Shown: positions 46,241 through 55,485 of the stretch, in pieces
How positions within the stretch are numbered: position 1 is the first letter of the stretch
How the letters are laid out: the number at the start of each line of letters is the position of its first letter
DNA from: DATCJA01 sp963814955
GTDB lineage: Bacteria; Acidobacteriota; Vicinamibacteria; Vicinamibacterales; UBA2999
Assembly (NCBI GenBank): GCA_963814955.1
Contig: CAWFEX010000011.1
Span: 1 to 64,000 of the forward strand
Reading direction: 5' to 3'
DNA: 64,000 nucleotides
Made by a program: the position numbers and the translations under genes
Notes under the pieces: generated by a model
What the model saw: the letters and a program-made list of their open reading frames with translations, nothing else
The model's database searches: none
Told to the model about the DNA's origin: nothing

Positions 46241-46651
46241 TTATTGCGTGGTCAGCGTGCGGCTGGCCTTCGGCTTCGGCGTCGGCACCAGCCACGCGAG
46301 GGCTGCCGATGGCGTTCGAAAGATCTCAATCGCGTCGAAGAATCGACCTACGAGCACTTCCCACATCTGCATCGACCCAGAGAGAAGGCCCTGCTCGGTG
46401 ACAACGGCGCAGCGGCCGAATTGCCCCGGTCCGATCCGCGCGTCGATTTCCGTAGCCACTCCTTCCAGATCCCGCAGCGTGGGCAGCGAGGTCTGGTCTG
46501 TCAAGTCCAGCAGGACGTTGAGCCGGTCGACGGGCGGCCAGACGCGGGCGAGTTCCTCGAAGTGCTCCTGCACTTCGGCGAGCGTCACGTGGCCAAAGCA
46601 CCGTGTGACGATCAGGGCCCTGGGGACGTCGATCGTATAAATGATAGGCAT
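46241..46651 (-). CDS. SpoIIAA-like (STAS-fold) protein
   Basis: A 136-residue soluble protein: YTIDVPRALIVTRCFGHVTL, LNVLLDLTDQTSLPTLRDLE, RCAVVTEQGLLSGSMQMWEV and FRTPSAALAWLVPT. It fits the SpoIIAA-like family, a STAS relative that lacks the phosphorylatable Ser motif of anti-sigma antagonists. Function unknown. Convergent with the genes before it, and transcribed divergently from nothing visible upstream; stop is 6 bp from the truncated ORF. Confidence 0.75.
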   Translation of the reverse strand: MPIIYTIDVPRALIVTRCFGHVTLAEVQEHFEELARVWPPVDRLNVLLDLTDQTSLPTLRDLEGVATEIDARIGPGQFGRCAVVTEQGLLSGSMQMWEVLVGRFFDAIEIFRTPSAALAWLVPTPKPKASRTLTTQ

Positions 46652-46717
46652 GTCGCAATTCTCGTCTAAGGCTCGTCAACCCGCCCAGCCAACAGAGTGC
46701 AACGAGTAAGGCACGTG

Positions 46718-47311
46718 CTACCGACGCCGCAGCTCGTACACGTAAACGGGATCGTCGGGTCGGCTCGAGATCGCTGAATCTTGCCAATGCCCTCGGAGGT
46801 TCCAGCCAGTTGCGAAACGGCGCTCAATTTCTGACCGGTCGATCCCGCGCGGCCCACGGCGTTCCTTTTCCGCAAAGGCTGTGAGGAGCAAGGTCGCCTG
46901 AGGCGCGGCGACGGTACTGACAAGTCGCACATATGCATCGCGCGCCTCGTCTGACAATCCGTGCAGCAAACCGTTATCGACGATCAACCCGAATCCGGTG
47001 CCAATCTCGGGCGCGGTGACGCGCGCCACGTCCGCCTGTATCGCGCGAATCGACACGCCGGCCGCCGCGGCCTTCGCGCGGGCTCTATTGAGTGCGACAT
47101 GCACGAAATCAAACGCCGTTACGTCCCAACCGCGTTGTGCGAGATAGATTGACGTATCGCCTGTTCCGCATCCCGCGTCGAGCGCTTTGCCCGGTGGAAG
47201 AGCAGACGGACCCTCGACGAGCTCGAGCAGACGCTGCGGGAGCGTGTGCCCCTCCCATGGCGGCCTGCCGAAACGGTAAAACAGCCAGAAGAACAGCCGA
47301 CTGAATCGCAT
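46718..47311 (-). CDS. Class I SAM-dependent methyltransferase
   Basis: A 197-residue enzyme with motif I KALDAGCGTGDTSIYLAQRG, motif II DVTAFDFVHVALNRAR and motif III IVDNGLLHGLSDEARDAYVR. A substrate-specific domain is absent; similar short proteins include thiopurine- and tellurite-type methyltransferases (WEGHTLPQRLLELVE at the N-terminus fits this). ATG 47311 is chosen because it opens with RFSRLFFWLFYRFGRPPWEG. Substrate not assignable. Confidence 0.85.
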   Translation of the reverse strand: MRFSRLFFWLFYRFGRPPWEGHTLPQRLLELVEGPSALPPGKALDAGCGTGDTSIYLAQRGWDVTAFDFVHVALNRARAKAAAAGVSIRAIQADVARVTAPEIGTGFGLIVDNGLLHGLSDEARDAYVRLVSTVAAPQATLLLTAFAEKERRGPRGIDRSEIERRFATGWNLRGHWQDSAISSRPDDPVYVYELRRR

Positions 47312-47447
47312 CCCGGAAGTGTACGCAACGTTGATACCTGACCGGCCGCGACATTGCCTTGCGGCAACGGCCGCGAGCGATACAAGATTCGCGGTGCACT
47401 GACATCCCGTTGCCAATCATCTGCCGCCAATCGGCAGGGAGGGGACC

Positions 47448-47630
47448 ATGACTCAAGCTGTCGCCGCGACCGTATCGCCACAGGAACAGATCATGGGATT
47501 CATCATAGGCATCGTCCAGGGCCGCTGCGTCGTGGCGGCTGCCGAACTGGAGCTGGCGGACGTCCTCGCAAAGGGACCGCTTCCCGTGGAAACGATCGCC
47601 GGGCAGGCAAAGGCGGATGTTCGAGGACCA
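47448..47630 (+). pseudogene. O-methyltransferase N-terminal (dimerisation) fragment
   Basis: TVSPQEQIMGFIIGIVQGRC then VVAAAELELADVLAKGPLPV and ETIAGQAKA are the winged-helix dimerisation segment of plant-type O-methyltransferases. The SAM-binding domain is missing; the frame stops at 47645. GGGAGGGG precedes ATG 47448. Confidence 0.6.
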
Positions 47631-47654
47631 GACTCCCCGCGTTGATTTGGGCAG

Positions 47655-48236
47655 CTAAAAGAAGAACACAACACCGACGCCACTGCGAATACCGGTTCTC
47701 GTAAATCGTGAGGCGAATTCGCTTCCCGACAATTTGGAGCGGCCGTGCTCAACTCCCAGTTCGCCGAACACGCCAAAACGTGAGCTCAATGCGTATCGAA
47801 CGCCCAGCGAGCCTGCGACCGTATGAGTAGTCGTCTTAGTCCCGTCGTCGCCGCTCGTGAGTATGCCAGGCGACGCGTCTCGTTCCGTCGTGGTTTTTCC
47901 CCCGACGTAAACGTAACGAGGACTGACATACAGCGACAGGTTCTCCTCGCGGTACACGAGGAACAGCGCGCTAATTCCTACACCCGCCTGCCAGAACTCG
48001 CTCGAGGTTCGTGAAGTTCCGAATCCTCCGAAATCGACCGTCGATTCGGAGTCGCCGAAGTCGAGAACCAGTTCGGGCCTGATGCCTATTCGTGCTGAGG
48101 GCTGCCATAACACGCCGAGCGCTGTGGGATAGCCGATACTCAATCCCAGCTGTCGGGTAGTCTGTGCGACCGCCTCGCGTGGCAGCGTGGCTAACGCAGC
48201 GACGGCCAGAGCGAGCAGACGGATACGAAAAGGCAT
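47655..48236 (-). CDS. Outer-membrane beta-barrel protein
   Basis: A 193-residue protein: signal peptide ending EAVAQ, then alternating amphipathic strands (LGLSIGYPTALGVLWQPSAR, AGVGISALFLVYREENLSLY, AGSLGVRYALSSRFGVFGEL) and a terminal Phe run (GVGVVFFF), as needed for barrel assembly. About eight strands; OmpW/OmpA-barrel size. GAGGAG lies before ATG 48236. Cargo unknown. Confidence 0.82.
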   Translation of the reverse strand: MPFRIRLLALAVAALATLPREAVAQTTRQLGLSIGYPTALGVLWQPSARIGIRPELVLDFGDSESTVDFGGFGTSRTSSEFWQAGVGISALFLVYREENLSLYVSPRYVYVGGKTTTERDASPGILTSGDDGTKTTTHTVAGSLGVRYALSSRFGVFGELGVEHGRSKLSGSEFASRFTRTGIRSGVGVVFFF

Positions 48237-48373
48237 GCTATGTCTCCTCATGACGAGTGGCGCAATCCGAACCAGGGATCGGCCTGAACAGCTTCGCGAT
48301 CGACTACATCGACGACATTTTGAATGGTCGCTTGCTTTGAGGGGACGCGTCGCTGACGTGTCGGAGATCGTGA

Positions 48374-49570
48374 TCAGCGGACCGGGTCGAGCGTCGACCG
48401 GATGATGACGCTGTTCGACGCCGCCGGATCGGTTGGACTCTCGGCGGTGACGACGATCTCAGGGGAAGGTGAGGTGCCGTTGGCCGGCACATCGGCCCAG
48501 ACCGTGACGTCGCGCGACTCGTTCGCACCGAGCTGAAGCGTCGCCGGCTCGACACGCAGCACGGTCGCGTTCAGGACGGCGACGATCTGCACTCGCGCGG
48601 GCGCTCCGACGTTTCTGACGCTCACGGTCACCGGCGTTTGTTGCCCGCGCGGGAGGGTGACCGTCTGCGGCCCGACGACTTCCACCGTCGCGGCGTGAAA
48701 CGCGGCACGCGAGACGCGCTGATAGACGGCGCTGGTCCGGTCGCGCCCGCTGACACGCACGCGGAAGGGAACGCTCGGCAAGTTGGCGATCTCGCCAACG
48801 TACTCCTCTTCCGTGCTGCTCGCCGTTACCGGCGAGAGCTCGATGGCCTGCAGGCGCTCACCGCTCATGGAGACGAGGTCGAAGGTCGCGTCGGTGACCT
48901 CCTCGCGCGTGACGCGTGCACGGAGCGCGGCCGGACGGCCGGCGACCGGCTGTCCTGGAATCTTGAACAGCCCTTCGTGTGCCGGTCGACCCGCCACCTG
49001 CACGAACGCGGCCTCGTCCAGTCCGAGATCGCTCCTGGCGTGAACGACGAACCAATAAGTGCCGGCACCGCCCGCTCGGACCGTCCATTCGCCAGCTACG
49101 GGGCGCTCCACCGCGAAGCCACGCACACAGCCGAAGCTGAACGCCTCGACGCCCGTTCCCGCGGTGACGAGCGTGCCACCCGGATCGGTAACAGTCATGT
49201 CGGCAATCGAGCCGTCTGTGGAGAGCACGAAAGCGATGCGCGAAGTCACACCGTCGACGGGCACCGCGATCGTCTGCCCGCTGGACGCGAGCGGCGCAGT
49301 GGCCCACAACACCGTCTCGGCGTTGAAAGATGCCGTCATTAACGGCGCTGCCGCGCCGACTTCGGTGGGGCCGAGAGGAAGAACCTGCCCGCCGGTCGCG
49401 TTTGCGACGCGAACGTAAGACGGATCGATTGGGCCGCAGCGACCGGGACCGAACGCAACTCCCGCCCGGGTTTGACCCGCCGCCGCCTGGCCCATGGATC
49501 CAGCGACGACCGCCGCCATGGCGAACGCGGAGACGATCCCGAGCGCAGCTCCGTGGTTACCTGCCGGCAT
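48374..49570 (-). CDS. Large secreted Ig/VWA-like adhesion protein fragment family
   Basis: A 398-residue protein with a signal peptide (IVSAFAMAAVVAGSMGQAAA). It is built of beta-sandwich segments: IAFVLSTDGSIADMTVTDPG, GEWTVRAGGAGTYWFVVHAR, ATVEVVGPQTVTLPRGQQTP and VTVSVRNVGAPARVQIVAVL, ending VIIRSTLDPVR. The 'VSVRNVG' and 'GxYWFxVxA' strands resemble the C-terminal half of hemicentin-like VWA proteins, but no VWA domain is present. Exported; ligand unknown. AGAGGG before the ATG. It is followed in the same direction by nothing; the next gene upstream starts at 50731. Confidence 0.7.
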   Translation of the reverse strand: MPAGNHGAALGIVSAFAMAAVVAGSMGQAAAGQTRAGVAFGPGRCGPIDPSYVRVANATGGQVLPLGPTEVGAAAPLMTASFNAETVLWATAPLASSGQTIAVPVDGVTSRIAFVLSTDGSIADMTVTDPGGTLVTAGTGVEAFSFGCVRGFAVERPVAGEWTVRAGGAGTYWFVVHARSDLGLDEAAFVQVAGRPAHEGLFKIPGQPVAGRPAALRARVTREEVTDATFDLVSMSGERLQAIELSPVTASSTEEEYVGEIANLPSVPFRVRVSGRDRTSAVYQRVSRAAFHAATVEVVGPQTVTLPRGQQTPVTVSVRNVGAPARVQIVAVLNATVLRVEPATLQLGANESRDVTVWADVPANGTSPSPEIVVTAESPTDPAASNSVIIRSTLDPVR

Positions 49571-49606
49571 ATGGCCCTCTTATCGGCGCTGTCACCCCGT
49601 TCAATC

Positions 49607-50731
49607 TCACTTCCGTCCCCTCGCCTCGGCCTCCCTGATCTGCGCGCCTTTGACGACGTTGATCAAGCCGTAATTCTGCTCGTGGCAGGCGAACTCGTAG
49701 ATCGGTGGACCGACCCTCGGGAAAGGAGTCTCGACGGACCAGGATCCCGTCCACGTGTTCGGATCGGTGACGGTGTACTCGTAGCGCAACGTGTTTGCAT
49801 CGACCACCGTAAAGCGCTCCACGAGCTCTACGGCGTCGGTGGATCCCTGGAAGTTCGTCGCCGGACTCTTGTCATTGAAGTTCGTGGTGTCGACGACGAG
49901 CGTGTCGCCCTCCCAGCGACCGCGCGAGTCCCCGACCCACAAACGGACAGACGGCGGCAGGTGCGGACGCCCGTCCAGCGGGACGATGCGCACTTGGTTC
50001 ATCGACTGATGAAGGATCGTCACGTACTCCGGAGTCTGAAAGATCTGAATCTCGGTGGTCACTTCGGACCCGACTGACTCTGAACCGGGCGAGCCTCCCT
50101 GGGCAAGAGGCACCGCCCCGTCTCCCACGAGGCAGCGCGTTTCCAGATTTCCAAGGGTCCGCACGCCGGTCTGGGGATTTCTTACCCTGGCTCGCGCCAC
50201 TGCGTCAGCCCGTCGCTTCTGGGCTTCCGGAGTGAGGAAAGGGATCCTGCCGTCCGGCGGATTCACAATCAGCGACGTCCTCAGGTTTGGCCGAACCGGG
50301 CTTTGCCACGCCTCCATCCCGAACTCTTTCCAGTCGTAATGGACCGCCGCCGGATCGACACGTACGTCGGCCGTGCTCGCAAACATGAACGCCTGGATCG
50401 CTTCCTCGACCGTGTACAAGGATTTGGTGACCTCTTTGGGCCGTTCCAGCGGTGTATAGGTTGCCGTCAGGTAGTAGCCACGCAGGTCCGCCGCGCCCCA
50501 CGGAGTACGTGGCGGGTTCGCAGCAGCCGGAGTGTTCGGGTCGTACACGCGCTTGAGCGCCTCGGCCGTCTTTCTGGCGAACTCCGCCTCGAAATACTTG
50601 AGCGCCTCATCGCCTGAGTGGGGGGAGGCCTTCCGAGCCGCCTCCTCGATCGCCTGTCGGGACGGGCCCTGAACTGCCGCCACCACTGGCGCTAATACGA
50701 GGGTCAGCACGACGTATACGATGTGACGCAT
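49607..50731 (-). CDS. Secreted protein of the GDTLVVD family, long form
   Basis: A 374-residue paralog. Signal peptide VVLTLVLAPVVAAVQ; helical N-terminal region (EALKYFEAEFARKTAEALKR) not present in the shorter relatives; then WGAADLRGYYLTATYTPLER, TRCLVGDGAV, FQTPEYVTILHQSMNQVRIV, RWEGDTLVVDTTNFNDKSPA and YTVTDPNTWTGSWSVETPFP, ending FACHEQNYGL. Cys near 'TRC' and 'FAC' are conserved in the family and may pair. GGAGAG six bases before the ATG. Co-directional with the 48374 gene, 37 bp apart, so likely one operon. Confidence 0.85.
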   Translation of the reverse strand: MRHIVYVVLTLVLAPVVAAVQGPSRQAIEEAARKASPHSGDEALKYFEAEFARKTAEALKRVYDPNTPAAANPPRTPWGAADLRGYYLTATYTPLERPKEVTKSLYTVEEAIQAFMFASTADVRVDPAAVHYDWKEFGMEAWQSPVRPNLRTSLIVNPPDGRIPFLTPEAQKRRADAVARARVRNPQTGVRTLGNLETRCLVGDGAVPLAQGGSPGSESVGSEVTTEIQIFQTPEYVTILHQSMNQVRIVPLDGRPHLPPSVRLWVGDSRGRWEGDTLVVDTTNFNDKSPATNFQGSTDAVELVERFTVVDANTLRYEYTVTDPNTWTGSWSVETPFPRVGPPIYEFACHEQNYGLINVVKGAQIREAEARGRK

Positions 50732-50946
50732 GTCGAACTCTCCAGCGAACGGTTACCAGACTTGCAATTCACCGTCAAGACGCGACGGGGGGCGTGCCAG
50801 CCCGCCGCGCACCGGATGATGGGACGTTCGCCAGCGGGTCACTAACAGGAACCAACCACGGAAGAGTTCTTTTACGCCGCTGAGGTCGAGCTCAGCCACG
50901 CGCCGGCATGGTTACTGCGAGACATGACAGGAGGAGGACTTTTGTC

Positions 50947-52345
50947 ATGTACCGGGCATTCTTGGTGTTTCTTGCGCTGACGACTACGCCGCTCCTCGCC
51001 TCAGCTCAACAGCCCTGCACCACCGACGAACGCCGGATTGTCAACGAGCTCTACCGGCACATCCTCGAGCGCCAGGCCGACACGGGCAGCGCTTACTGGG
51101 TGCAACAGCTACAGGGTGGTCAGACGACGGTGCGCGACATCGTCCGTGAAATTGCGAAGTCACCTGAACACACGCAGCGGTTCCACCAGAGGGAAGCCGG
51201 GGAGGCCGTTCCGTACCGAACGATCGGTGGCCCGGCTCTATCAGCACATCCTCGGCCGACAGCCCGACGCGGCCGGGCAGCGTGCGTATGCAACATTGGC
51301 GCAGAGACAGGGCGCCGAAGCAGTCGTTGACCGAATCGTCAACTCCGCCGAGTACACCCAGCGCTTCGGCGACTGGGGCGTCCCGGGATCAGGCGGCATG
51401 CGTTACTGCGCGCCCAACAGCGGCGCCGTCAGCGAGTCTTCAACATCCGACCCGTCTGTAGACGACCGGAGCCGCTTCGCCGGAATGGACCGTAATGGTG
51501 ACGGCGTCATCACTCGTCTCGAGTGGCGCGGAAGCCGCCAATCGTTCGACAATCAGGATTGGAACAACGATGGTGTCCTCTCCGGTGACGAAGTTCGGCC
51601 GGCAGGCGTAAGGCGGCCCGACCAGACGACCAATGACAGACAGGCTCGACGTGCGGAGCGTTTTACGGCCCTTGACATCAACAACAACGGCCGCATCGAG
51701 GCTCGCGAATGGGACGGGACGGTCGCGGCGTTCAACCGCCTCGACACCAACAACGACAATTTCTTGTCCCGAGCCGAGATGGTCAACCCCGGCGTCGACG
51801 CTCTCGACGCGGCTGCCGCGCGTCAACGCTTCGACACGCTTGACGTCGACAATAACGGGCGCATCGAATCGCGCGAATGGGACGGAACGGTTGCGGCGTT
51901 CAACCGGCTCGACGTCAATAACGATAATTTTCTGTCGCGAGCTGAAGTAGTTGGTACAGGAGTCGAAGACCCGCGTGCCGTTGCGACCACCGGACAAGAG
52001 ATCCGAGTGGAAAGCAGGAATCGGTGGACCGATACGTTCCTGGATGTTCGCGCTGGCGACATGTTGGTTTTTGATGCCGATGGCTCCGTTCGATTGAGCG
52101 CTGACACCAATGACGTCGCGTATATCGGCGGGGCGACCAGCGGCCGCAGGGCCGCGAATTCTTCGTTCAGTAATCAAGCAGCCGGCGCCCTGATCGGTCG
52201 AATCGGCGATGGAAGCTCGTTCTTCGTGGGCAGCAGGCGCACGGTTCGTGCTCCCGCGACCGGCCGCCTGTATTTGGGAGTCAATGACGACTACCTGTCG
52301 GATAACGCGGGGGACTTCCAGGTCAGGGTCACGGTTCAACGATAA
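50947..52345 (+). pseudogene. DUF4214–EF-hand–PA-IL-like secreted protein, one frameshift
   Basis: About 465 residues. Signal peptide (LVFLALTTTPLLASAQQ). Two DUF4214-like repeats: IVNELYRHILERQADTGSAY and, after a shift near 51218, ARLYQHILGRQPDAAGQRAY. Then six Ca-binding loops in three pairs (DRNGDGVITRLEW, DWNNDGVLSGDEV, DINNNGRIEAREW, DTNNDNFLSRAEM, DVDNNGRIESREW, DVNNDNFLSRAEV). A C-terminal PA-IL (LecA)-like domain follows: FLDVRAGDMLVFDADGSVRL, GALIGRIGDGSSFFVG and GRLYLGVNDDYLSDNAGDFQ. It is probably a secreted, calcium-dependent sugar-binding protein. The frame break lies between the DUF4214 repeats. A strong terminator follows the stop. Confidence 0.8.
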
Positions 52346-52390
52346 CCATTCGGCGACATGTCCTTGACGTCAAACACTTAGCAGATGCGC

Positions 52391-52415
52391 GGGCCGGCGA
52401 GAGCCGGCCCGTTTT
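52391..52415 (+). terminator. Rho-independent terminator
   Basis: GGGCCGGC (52391–52398), loop GAGA, GCCGGCCC (52403–52410), then GTTTT. A perfect 8-bp GC stem with T-tract, 46 bp after the stop at 52345. Confidence 0.9.
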
Positions 52416-52463
52416 CGTTTCGCACACGCCCGGATGGGCACCCGGCCCGATGCCAGTCTGGCG

Positions 52464-53318
52464 CTAGGCGGTCCGATGCGACAACAGGAAGCTGCGAACG
52501 TGGCGCACCGCCAGCGGAATCTTCGCCGGGGTGTCTTTCCACGGGTACATGCTCAGTTGACCTTTTGGCGCCAGCATCGCGCTCTCGAGGGCGGCGACCA
52601 ATGAATGCCCCGCGGTGTCGTCCGGCAGGACGAGTACCGGCGTCTGACAACTCTTCACGAACTCGCGCGTCACCGTGAACACGAAGTCAGGGTTGTTGCG
52701 GAACATTCTGTTCAGGAACTGGTCGGTCATGGCATTCGTAATCTCCGGGCGCCGCTTGATCAGCGGTGCGGCCCACCCGGTTGTCTGACTCTCATAAAGG
52801 GAGTTCGGCAGCTCCGGTCGGAACCCGACCGGCTGGGCCGGCACAGCCGCGACGACGCGATTGGGCGCGCGCTTGATGAGATTCCAGATGAAGGGACCCG
52901 CAATGCAGAAGCCGAGCACCATGAACTTGTCGATGCCCAGGTGATCCATCAGACCGATATGGTCGTCGGTGTAGGAATCCCACGGGCGGTCGATCTCGAG
53001 CGGGCCGGTGGACTGACCGGCGGAGTTGCGCAGGTCAGCGTAGATGCAACGGAACTCTCCCTTGAACGCCTCGATGGTGTTAAAGGGATTGCCGCCGCGG
53101 ATGCCCTCGATCGTCGAGCCGTTCAACCCCCCGCCCGCGATGAGCAGCAGCGGGAAGCCAGAGCCGGTCTCCTCATAGCGGATGCGGACATTCCCTTTCT
53201 GGTAGAAGCGTCCGCTTTCACCGTTTCCACTCTGCTGGGCGAGCACTGACGGCGTCGCGGCCATCGCCGCCGCTGCAGCGCCGGTCTTCAGAAGCTTGCG
53301 TCTGATCGGATCCACCAT
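52464..53318 (-). CDS. Tat-exported alpha/beta hydrolase with Cys nucleophile position
   Basis: A 284-residue protein. The N-terminus IRRKLLKTGAAAAAMAATPS is a twin-arginine signal. LLIAGGGLNG is the oxyanion turn; MVLGFCIAGPFIWNL holds the nucleophile elbow as GFCIAG, with Cys where Ser is usual; VLVLPDDTAGHSLVAA supplies acid and His. Cys at the elbow occurs in dienelactone-hydrolase-like enzymes. It is likely to act in the periplasm on an unknown ester or lactone. Other secreted oxidoreductases lie close by. Upstream, 53319–53485 shows no gene. Confidence 0.85.
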   Translation of the reverse strand: MVDPIRRKLLKTGAAAAAMAATPSVLAQQSGNGESGRFYQKGNVRIRYEETGSGFPLLLIAGGGLNGSTIEGIRGGNPFNTIEAFKGEFRCIYADLRNSAGQSTGPLEIDRPWDSYTDDHIGLMDHLGIDKFMVLGFCIAGPFIWNLIKRAPNRVVAAVPAQPVGFRPELPNSLYESQTTGWAAPLIKRRPEITNAMTDQFLNRMFRNNPDFVFTVTREFVKSCQTPVLVLPDDTAGHSLVAALESAMLAPKGQLSMYPWKDTPAKIPLAVRHVRSFLLSHRTA

Positions 53319-53485
53319 ACGTCCTCCTCTCGGCGGGCGGTACGCGATGGCGCAGGGATTCTGGTCATCGCCGGCGCGCCGTCCTGCCGCTGACTGTACC
53401 CGGACTATAGCGCACTCGAGGCAACCCTCCGCACATGCCGCGCCGCGCGACGCGCGACTCGCGCCGCGAAGGGATTCCTTCTGCC

Positions 53486-54631
53486 TCAGAAGACCGCACG
53501 ATTGAACACGGTGTCTTTGCTGTGGAGCGCGAAGCGCACGTCCGGGGCAGCATCGGTTGTCATCAGGCGGGTGACATATTCTCCGACCGCCGGCCCATGC
53601 TTGAAGCCGTGGCCCGATCCGCCGCCAACAATCCACACGTTCTCGTGTTCGGGATGGCGATCGATGAGGAAGTCGCCGGTCGAGGTGTTCTCGGACCGAC
53701 ACACGCGGCTTTCGACGAGCGGGGCGTCCGCCATGCCAGGGAATCGCCGCCGCAGCCAGGCCCGGGCCGTTTCGATACTCTCGCGATCGATCGTCCGATC
53801 TCCAGCATCGGGATCGAATCGGGCGCCATGAGCGTCGATGCCGACCTTGACGCCGCGACTCTCTACATCGGGGACTCCGTAAATGCCGGCCGCGAAGTCG
53901 ATCCAGGCCGGCGTGTGTGCGGGGGTGAAGCGTTCGTCACCGCTGGCCGTGCCGAGGTACAGCACGGCCTGGCGGGTCGGCACGATGCGCTGACCGAGCA
54001 GCTCCGGAAACACGGTAGAGAGCCAAGCGCCGCACGCAAAGACGAAGAGGGCGGCCGGCAGGACCGTTCCGTCCATCAGGCGGACGGCCGAGAGTCGTCC
54101 CGATGCTGACGGCGTGCAGACCCGCCCTCGGCGGACGAGCACTCCCTTACGTGAGAGTTCGGCGGCGAGCATCTGGATCGAGCGTCGTGCCATCAACACT
54201 CCGGCGTCGGGCTCGAGCATGGCGAGGGCGATGCCGTCGGTAGCGAGGTGAGGATAGCGAAAGCGAAGTGCCGCCTCGTCGAGGACTTCAACGGCGTAGT
54301 CAACGCGTTGCAGCGTCGCCAGCGTCTCGGTGGTGTACGCATGACCGGCTGGGGCCATCCACAGCACCCCGCACGGGTGCCAAAGAGGCAGGCCGGAGTC
54401 GTTGCGCGCCTCGAGGGCGGTCCATAATTCGCGCGACCTCCGGGCAAGGCGGGAATAGATCTCGTCCCGCCCGTACCCGTGGCGCAGGATGCGCGACTCG
54501 TCGCCAGAGCTCGAGCGTGAATTGGCCGGGCCATACGCATCGACCAGCGTCACCTGCGCCCCGTTCTCCGCCAGGTGATGCGCCGTCCATGCCCCGAACG
54601 CACCGGCCCCAATCACAACAACGTCAGACAC
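53486..54631 (-). CDS. FAD-dependent sarcosine oxidase-like amine oxidoreductase
   Basis: A 381-residue flavoenzyme of the DAO fold. VVVIGAGAFGAWTAHHLAEN is the FAD dinucleotide-binding motif at residues 4–23; SSSGDESRILRHGYGRDEIY is the monomeric sarcosine / N-methyltryptophan oxidase type arm with the covalent-flavin region; the C-terminal VCRSENTSTGDFLIDRHPEH and VGGGSGHGFKHGPAVGEYV match that group (Cys of the VCRSE motif is a likely flavin attachment site). Oxidises a secondary amine, releasing peroxide. Divergent from the gene at 54698. Confidence 0.9.
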   Translation of the reverse strand: MSDVVVIGAGAFGAWTAHHLAENGAQVTLVDAYGPANSRSSSGDESRILRHGYGRDEIYSRLARRSRELWTALEARNDSGLPLWHPCGVLWMAPAGHAYTTETLATLQRVDYAVEVLDEAALRFRYPHLATDGIALAMLEPDAGVLMARRSIQMLAAELSRKGVLVRRGRVCTPSASGRLSAVRLMDGTVLPAALFVFACGAWLSTVFPELLGQRIVPTRQAVLYLGTASGDERFTPAHTPAWIDFAAGIYGVPDVESRGVKVGIDAHGARFDPDAGDRTIDRESIETARAWLRRRFPGMADAPLVESRVCRSENTSTGDFLIDRHPEHENVWIVGGGSGHGFKHGPAVGEYVTRLMTTDAAPDVRFALHSKDTVFNRAVF

Positions 54632-54697
54632 GAATGGCGATCACGATGTTCGCACGATGCTCTAACATCACCGATTCAACCTCAGGAGGGAATGCGG

Positions 54698-55306
54698 ATG
54701 GTCCCGATATCCGCTCAGGCGCCAATTCCGCTCGAACCCGGGCGTTTCGTCGACGGCCAGCCCGTCGGATTGTTTTATCGCGTCGACGTGGACTTCTCGG
54801 GCACGCGCCGTGTGGACACAAAGACGTGGCTCTTCCTGCCGGGGAACCGGATTAGTCGTTTCTACCCGTCCGGCGGGACCGGCCTGTTCGATCCGTCGCG
54901 CTGCAATCCAGATACGTGCGGCAGTTACCAGCTCGGTGCAGGGCAGTTGTCCGTGCGCTGGGACGGCGGTCGCGTCGATCAATGGACCTTTGCCGCAAAC
55001 GCCGAAGGGATCAGTCTCGACGGGAGGCTGCACCGGCCGGCCCGTACCATGACGGCGGCGTCGCTCATTGGACGATGGTCCAACGCTGGTTATGGCGGCT
55101 CGAATATCTACACATTTGGCGACGGCGGTCAGTTCGGCTTCGGCACGAGCTCCAGCGCCCTCACAGGAACCTACGGTGTACAGGGGTTGACGCTGACCCT
55201 CAATTTCTCAGACGGGGATGTGCGTCGGCGAACGCTCTTTGCTGCGAGCGCGACAGACCCGGCAGGGATGATCAGCGTGGACGCCGAGGTGTACGCCCGG
55301 AACTAG
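54698..55306 (+). CDS. Conserved protein of unknown function
   Basis: A 202-residue soluble protein without signal peptide: LEPGRFVDGQPVGLFYRVDV, TKTWLFLPGNRISRFYPSGG, DPSRCNPDTCGSYQLGAGQL and SLIGRWSNAGYGGSNIYTFG. Mainly beta, resembling a lipocalin-like repeat of two related halves (each with W and a GxY strand). Function unknown. GGAGGG lies seven bases before ATG 54698, which decides against ATG 54692. Confidence 0.7.
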   Translation: MVPISAQAPIPLEPGRFVDGQPVGLFYRVDVDFSGTRRVDTKTWLFLPGNRISRFYPSGGTGLFDPSRCNPDTCGSYQLGAGQLSVRWDGGRVDQWTFAANAEGISLDGRLHRPARTMTAASLIGRWSNAGYGGSNIYTFGDGGQFGFGTSSSALTGTYGVQGLTLTLNFSDGDVRRRTLFAASATDPAGMISVDAEVYARN

Positions 55307-55485
55307 CGCATCGACTGCGGGACCTCTGATCGGGGTTCTTGTGCGAGTGCGCGTCCGTGATCGGCCGCGGGGATGTCGGCCCGCGGCGTCCGGCTACGCA
55401 CGCCGGATCGGACCTGCGGAAGCTGGGTGCTGGATCCAACGCGGATCCCGGCGCATAATCGGCGCTGCGTCGAGGGGGACGCCGC

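Noticed and set aside
51440..52339. Minus-strand frame opposite the EF-hand/PA-IL gene
   Set aside because: It mirrors the repetitive Asp/Asn codons of the real gene; Val/Glu-rich repeats with no start context.
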